NCBI GenBank assembly: GCA_022425585.1
Contig: JAKMFF010000200.1
Coordinates: 1-5,354 of the forward strand
Direction of reading: 5' to 3'
DNA: 5,354 nt
Source: Candidatus Poseidoniaceae archaeon
GTDB taxonomy: Archaea; Thermoplasmatota; Poseidoniia; Poseidoniales; Poseidoniaceae
Each line of letters opens with the position of its first letter. The stretch's first letter is position 1. The notes under the pieces are model-generated. The model was given only the letters and a program-made list of their open reading frames with translations. It made no database searches and was not told where the DNA came from. This document shows positions 5,278 through 5,354 of this stretch, one piece after another. Position numbers and translations under genes: made by a program.

Positions 5278-5354
5278 AACGTACATCTTTGTGACGTGTC
5301 CAACGGCCAGTTTGTTTGTTGAAGTATAACCCGGCCTTCTTCATACACTTGTTG
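5276..5354 (-). CDS. Putative C-terminus of an unidentified protein, cut by the window edge
   Basis: A minus-strand frame enters from the right edge and ends at TGA 5278-5276, nine bases before the ferredoxin ATG and in the same frame. The 25 visible residues end in TGRWTRHKDVR and include KKAGLYFNKQ, a basic, aromatic-containing composition that looks like a real protein tail. Support is positional: the stop is embedded in the ferredoxin Shine-Dalgarno. A second frame is also open across these 88 bases, so the choice is not secure. There is an internal ATG (MKKAGLYF...), so a 22-residue complete peptide cannot be excluded. No function can be assigned. Confidence 0.4.
   Translation of the reverse strand, partial: NKCMKKAGLYFNKQTGRWTRHKDVR

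Overview
The window is a compact, gene-dense stretch of about 41-43% GC by eye, with eight recognisable genes and a ninth entering from the right edge. The largest gap without a gene is 71 bp (4699-4769). I see no tRNA, rRNA, insertion sequence, CRISPR array or prophage signature. A multi-histone-fold protein, a TATA-like element placed as in archaeal promoters, and very short leaders point to an archaeon. The mix with bacterial-type genes (exonuclease VII, plant-type ferredoxin, Bcp-like peroxiredoxin) fits a marine euryarchaeon such as Ca. Poseidoniales (Marine Group II) or a relative. This placement is an inference from gene content; the window holds no marker that settles it.

Left half, plus strand (1-3128): the 3' part of an M24 'pita-bread' metallopeptidase (Xaa-Pro type) with all five metal ligands; a 262-residue protein built from at least three histone folds plus a fourth degenerate unit, with an acidic linker in the middle; a Bcp/PrxQ-type peroxiredoxin with its own TATA-like element and a clear ribosome binding site, which together move its start to 1811; and a 274-residue polytopic membrane protein with an internal duplication. 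The genes are 31-58 bp apart. The peroxiredoxin and membrane protein are probably co-transcribed.

Right half, minus strand (5354-3162, read right to left): the C-terminal tail of an unidentified reading frame, a 2Fe-2S ferredoxin, a 61-residue single-span membrane protein whose ATG overlaps the ferredoxin stop (TGATG), and, after a 71-bp gap, xseA and xseB, the two subunits of exodeoxyribonuclease VII, which overlap each other. The two gene blocks converge on a 33-bp spacer at 3129-3161.

Themes: DNA packaging (histone-fold protein), DNA repair or processing (ExoVII) and redox defence (peroxiredoxin, ferredoxin) lie side by side, but nothing in the sequence proves a shared pathway. The item most worth a second look is the multi-histone-fold protein. 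Next are the duplicated membrane protein and the ferredoxin with three cysteines beyond the usual triad.
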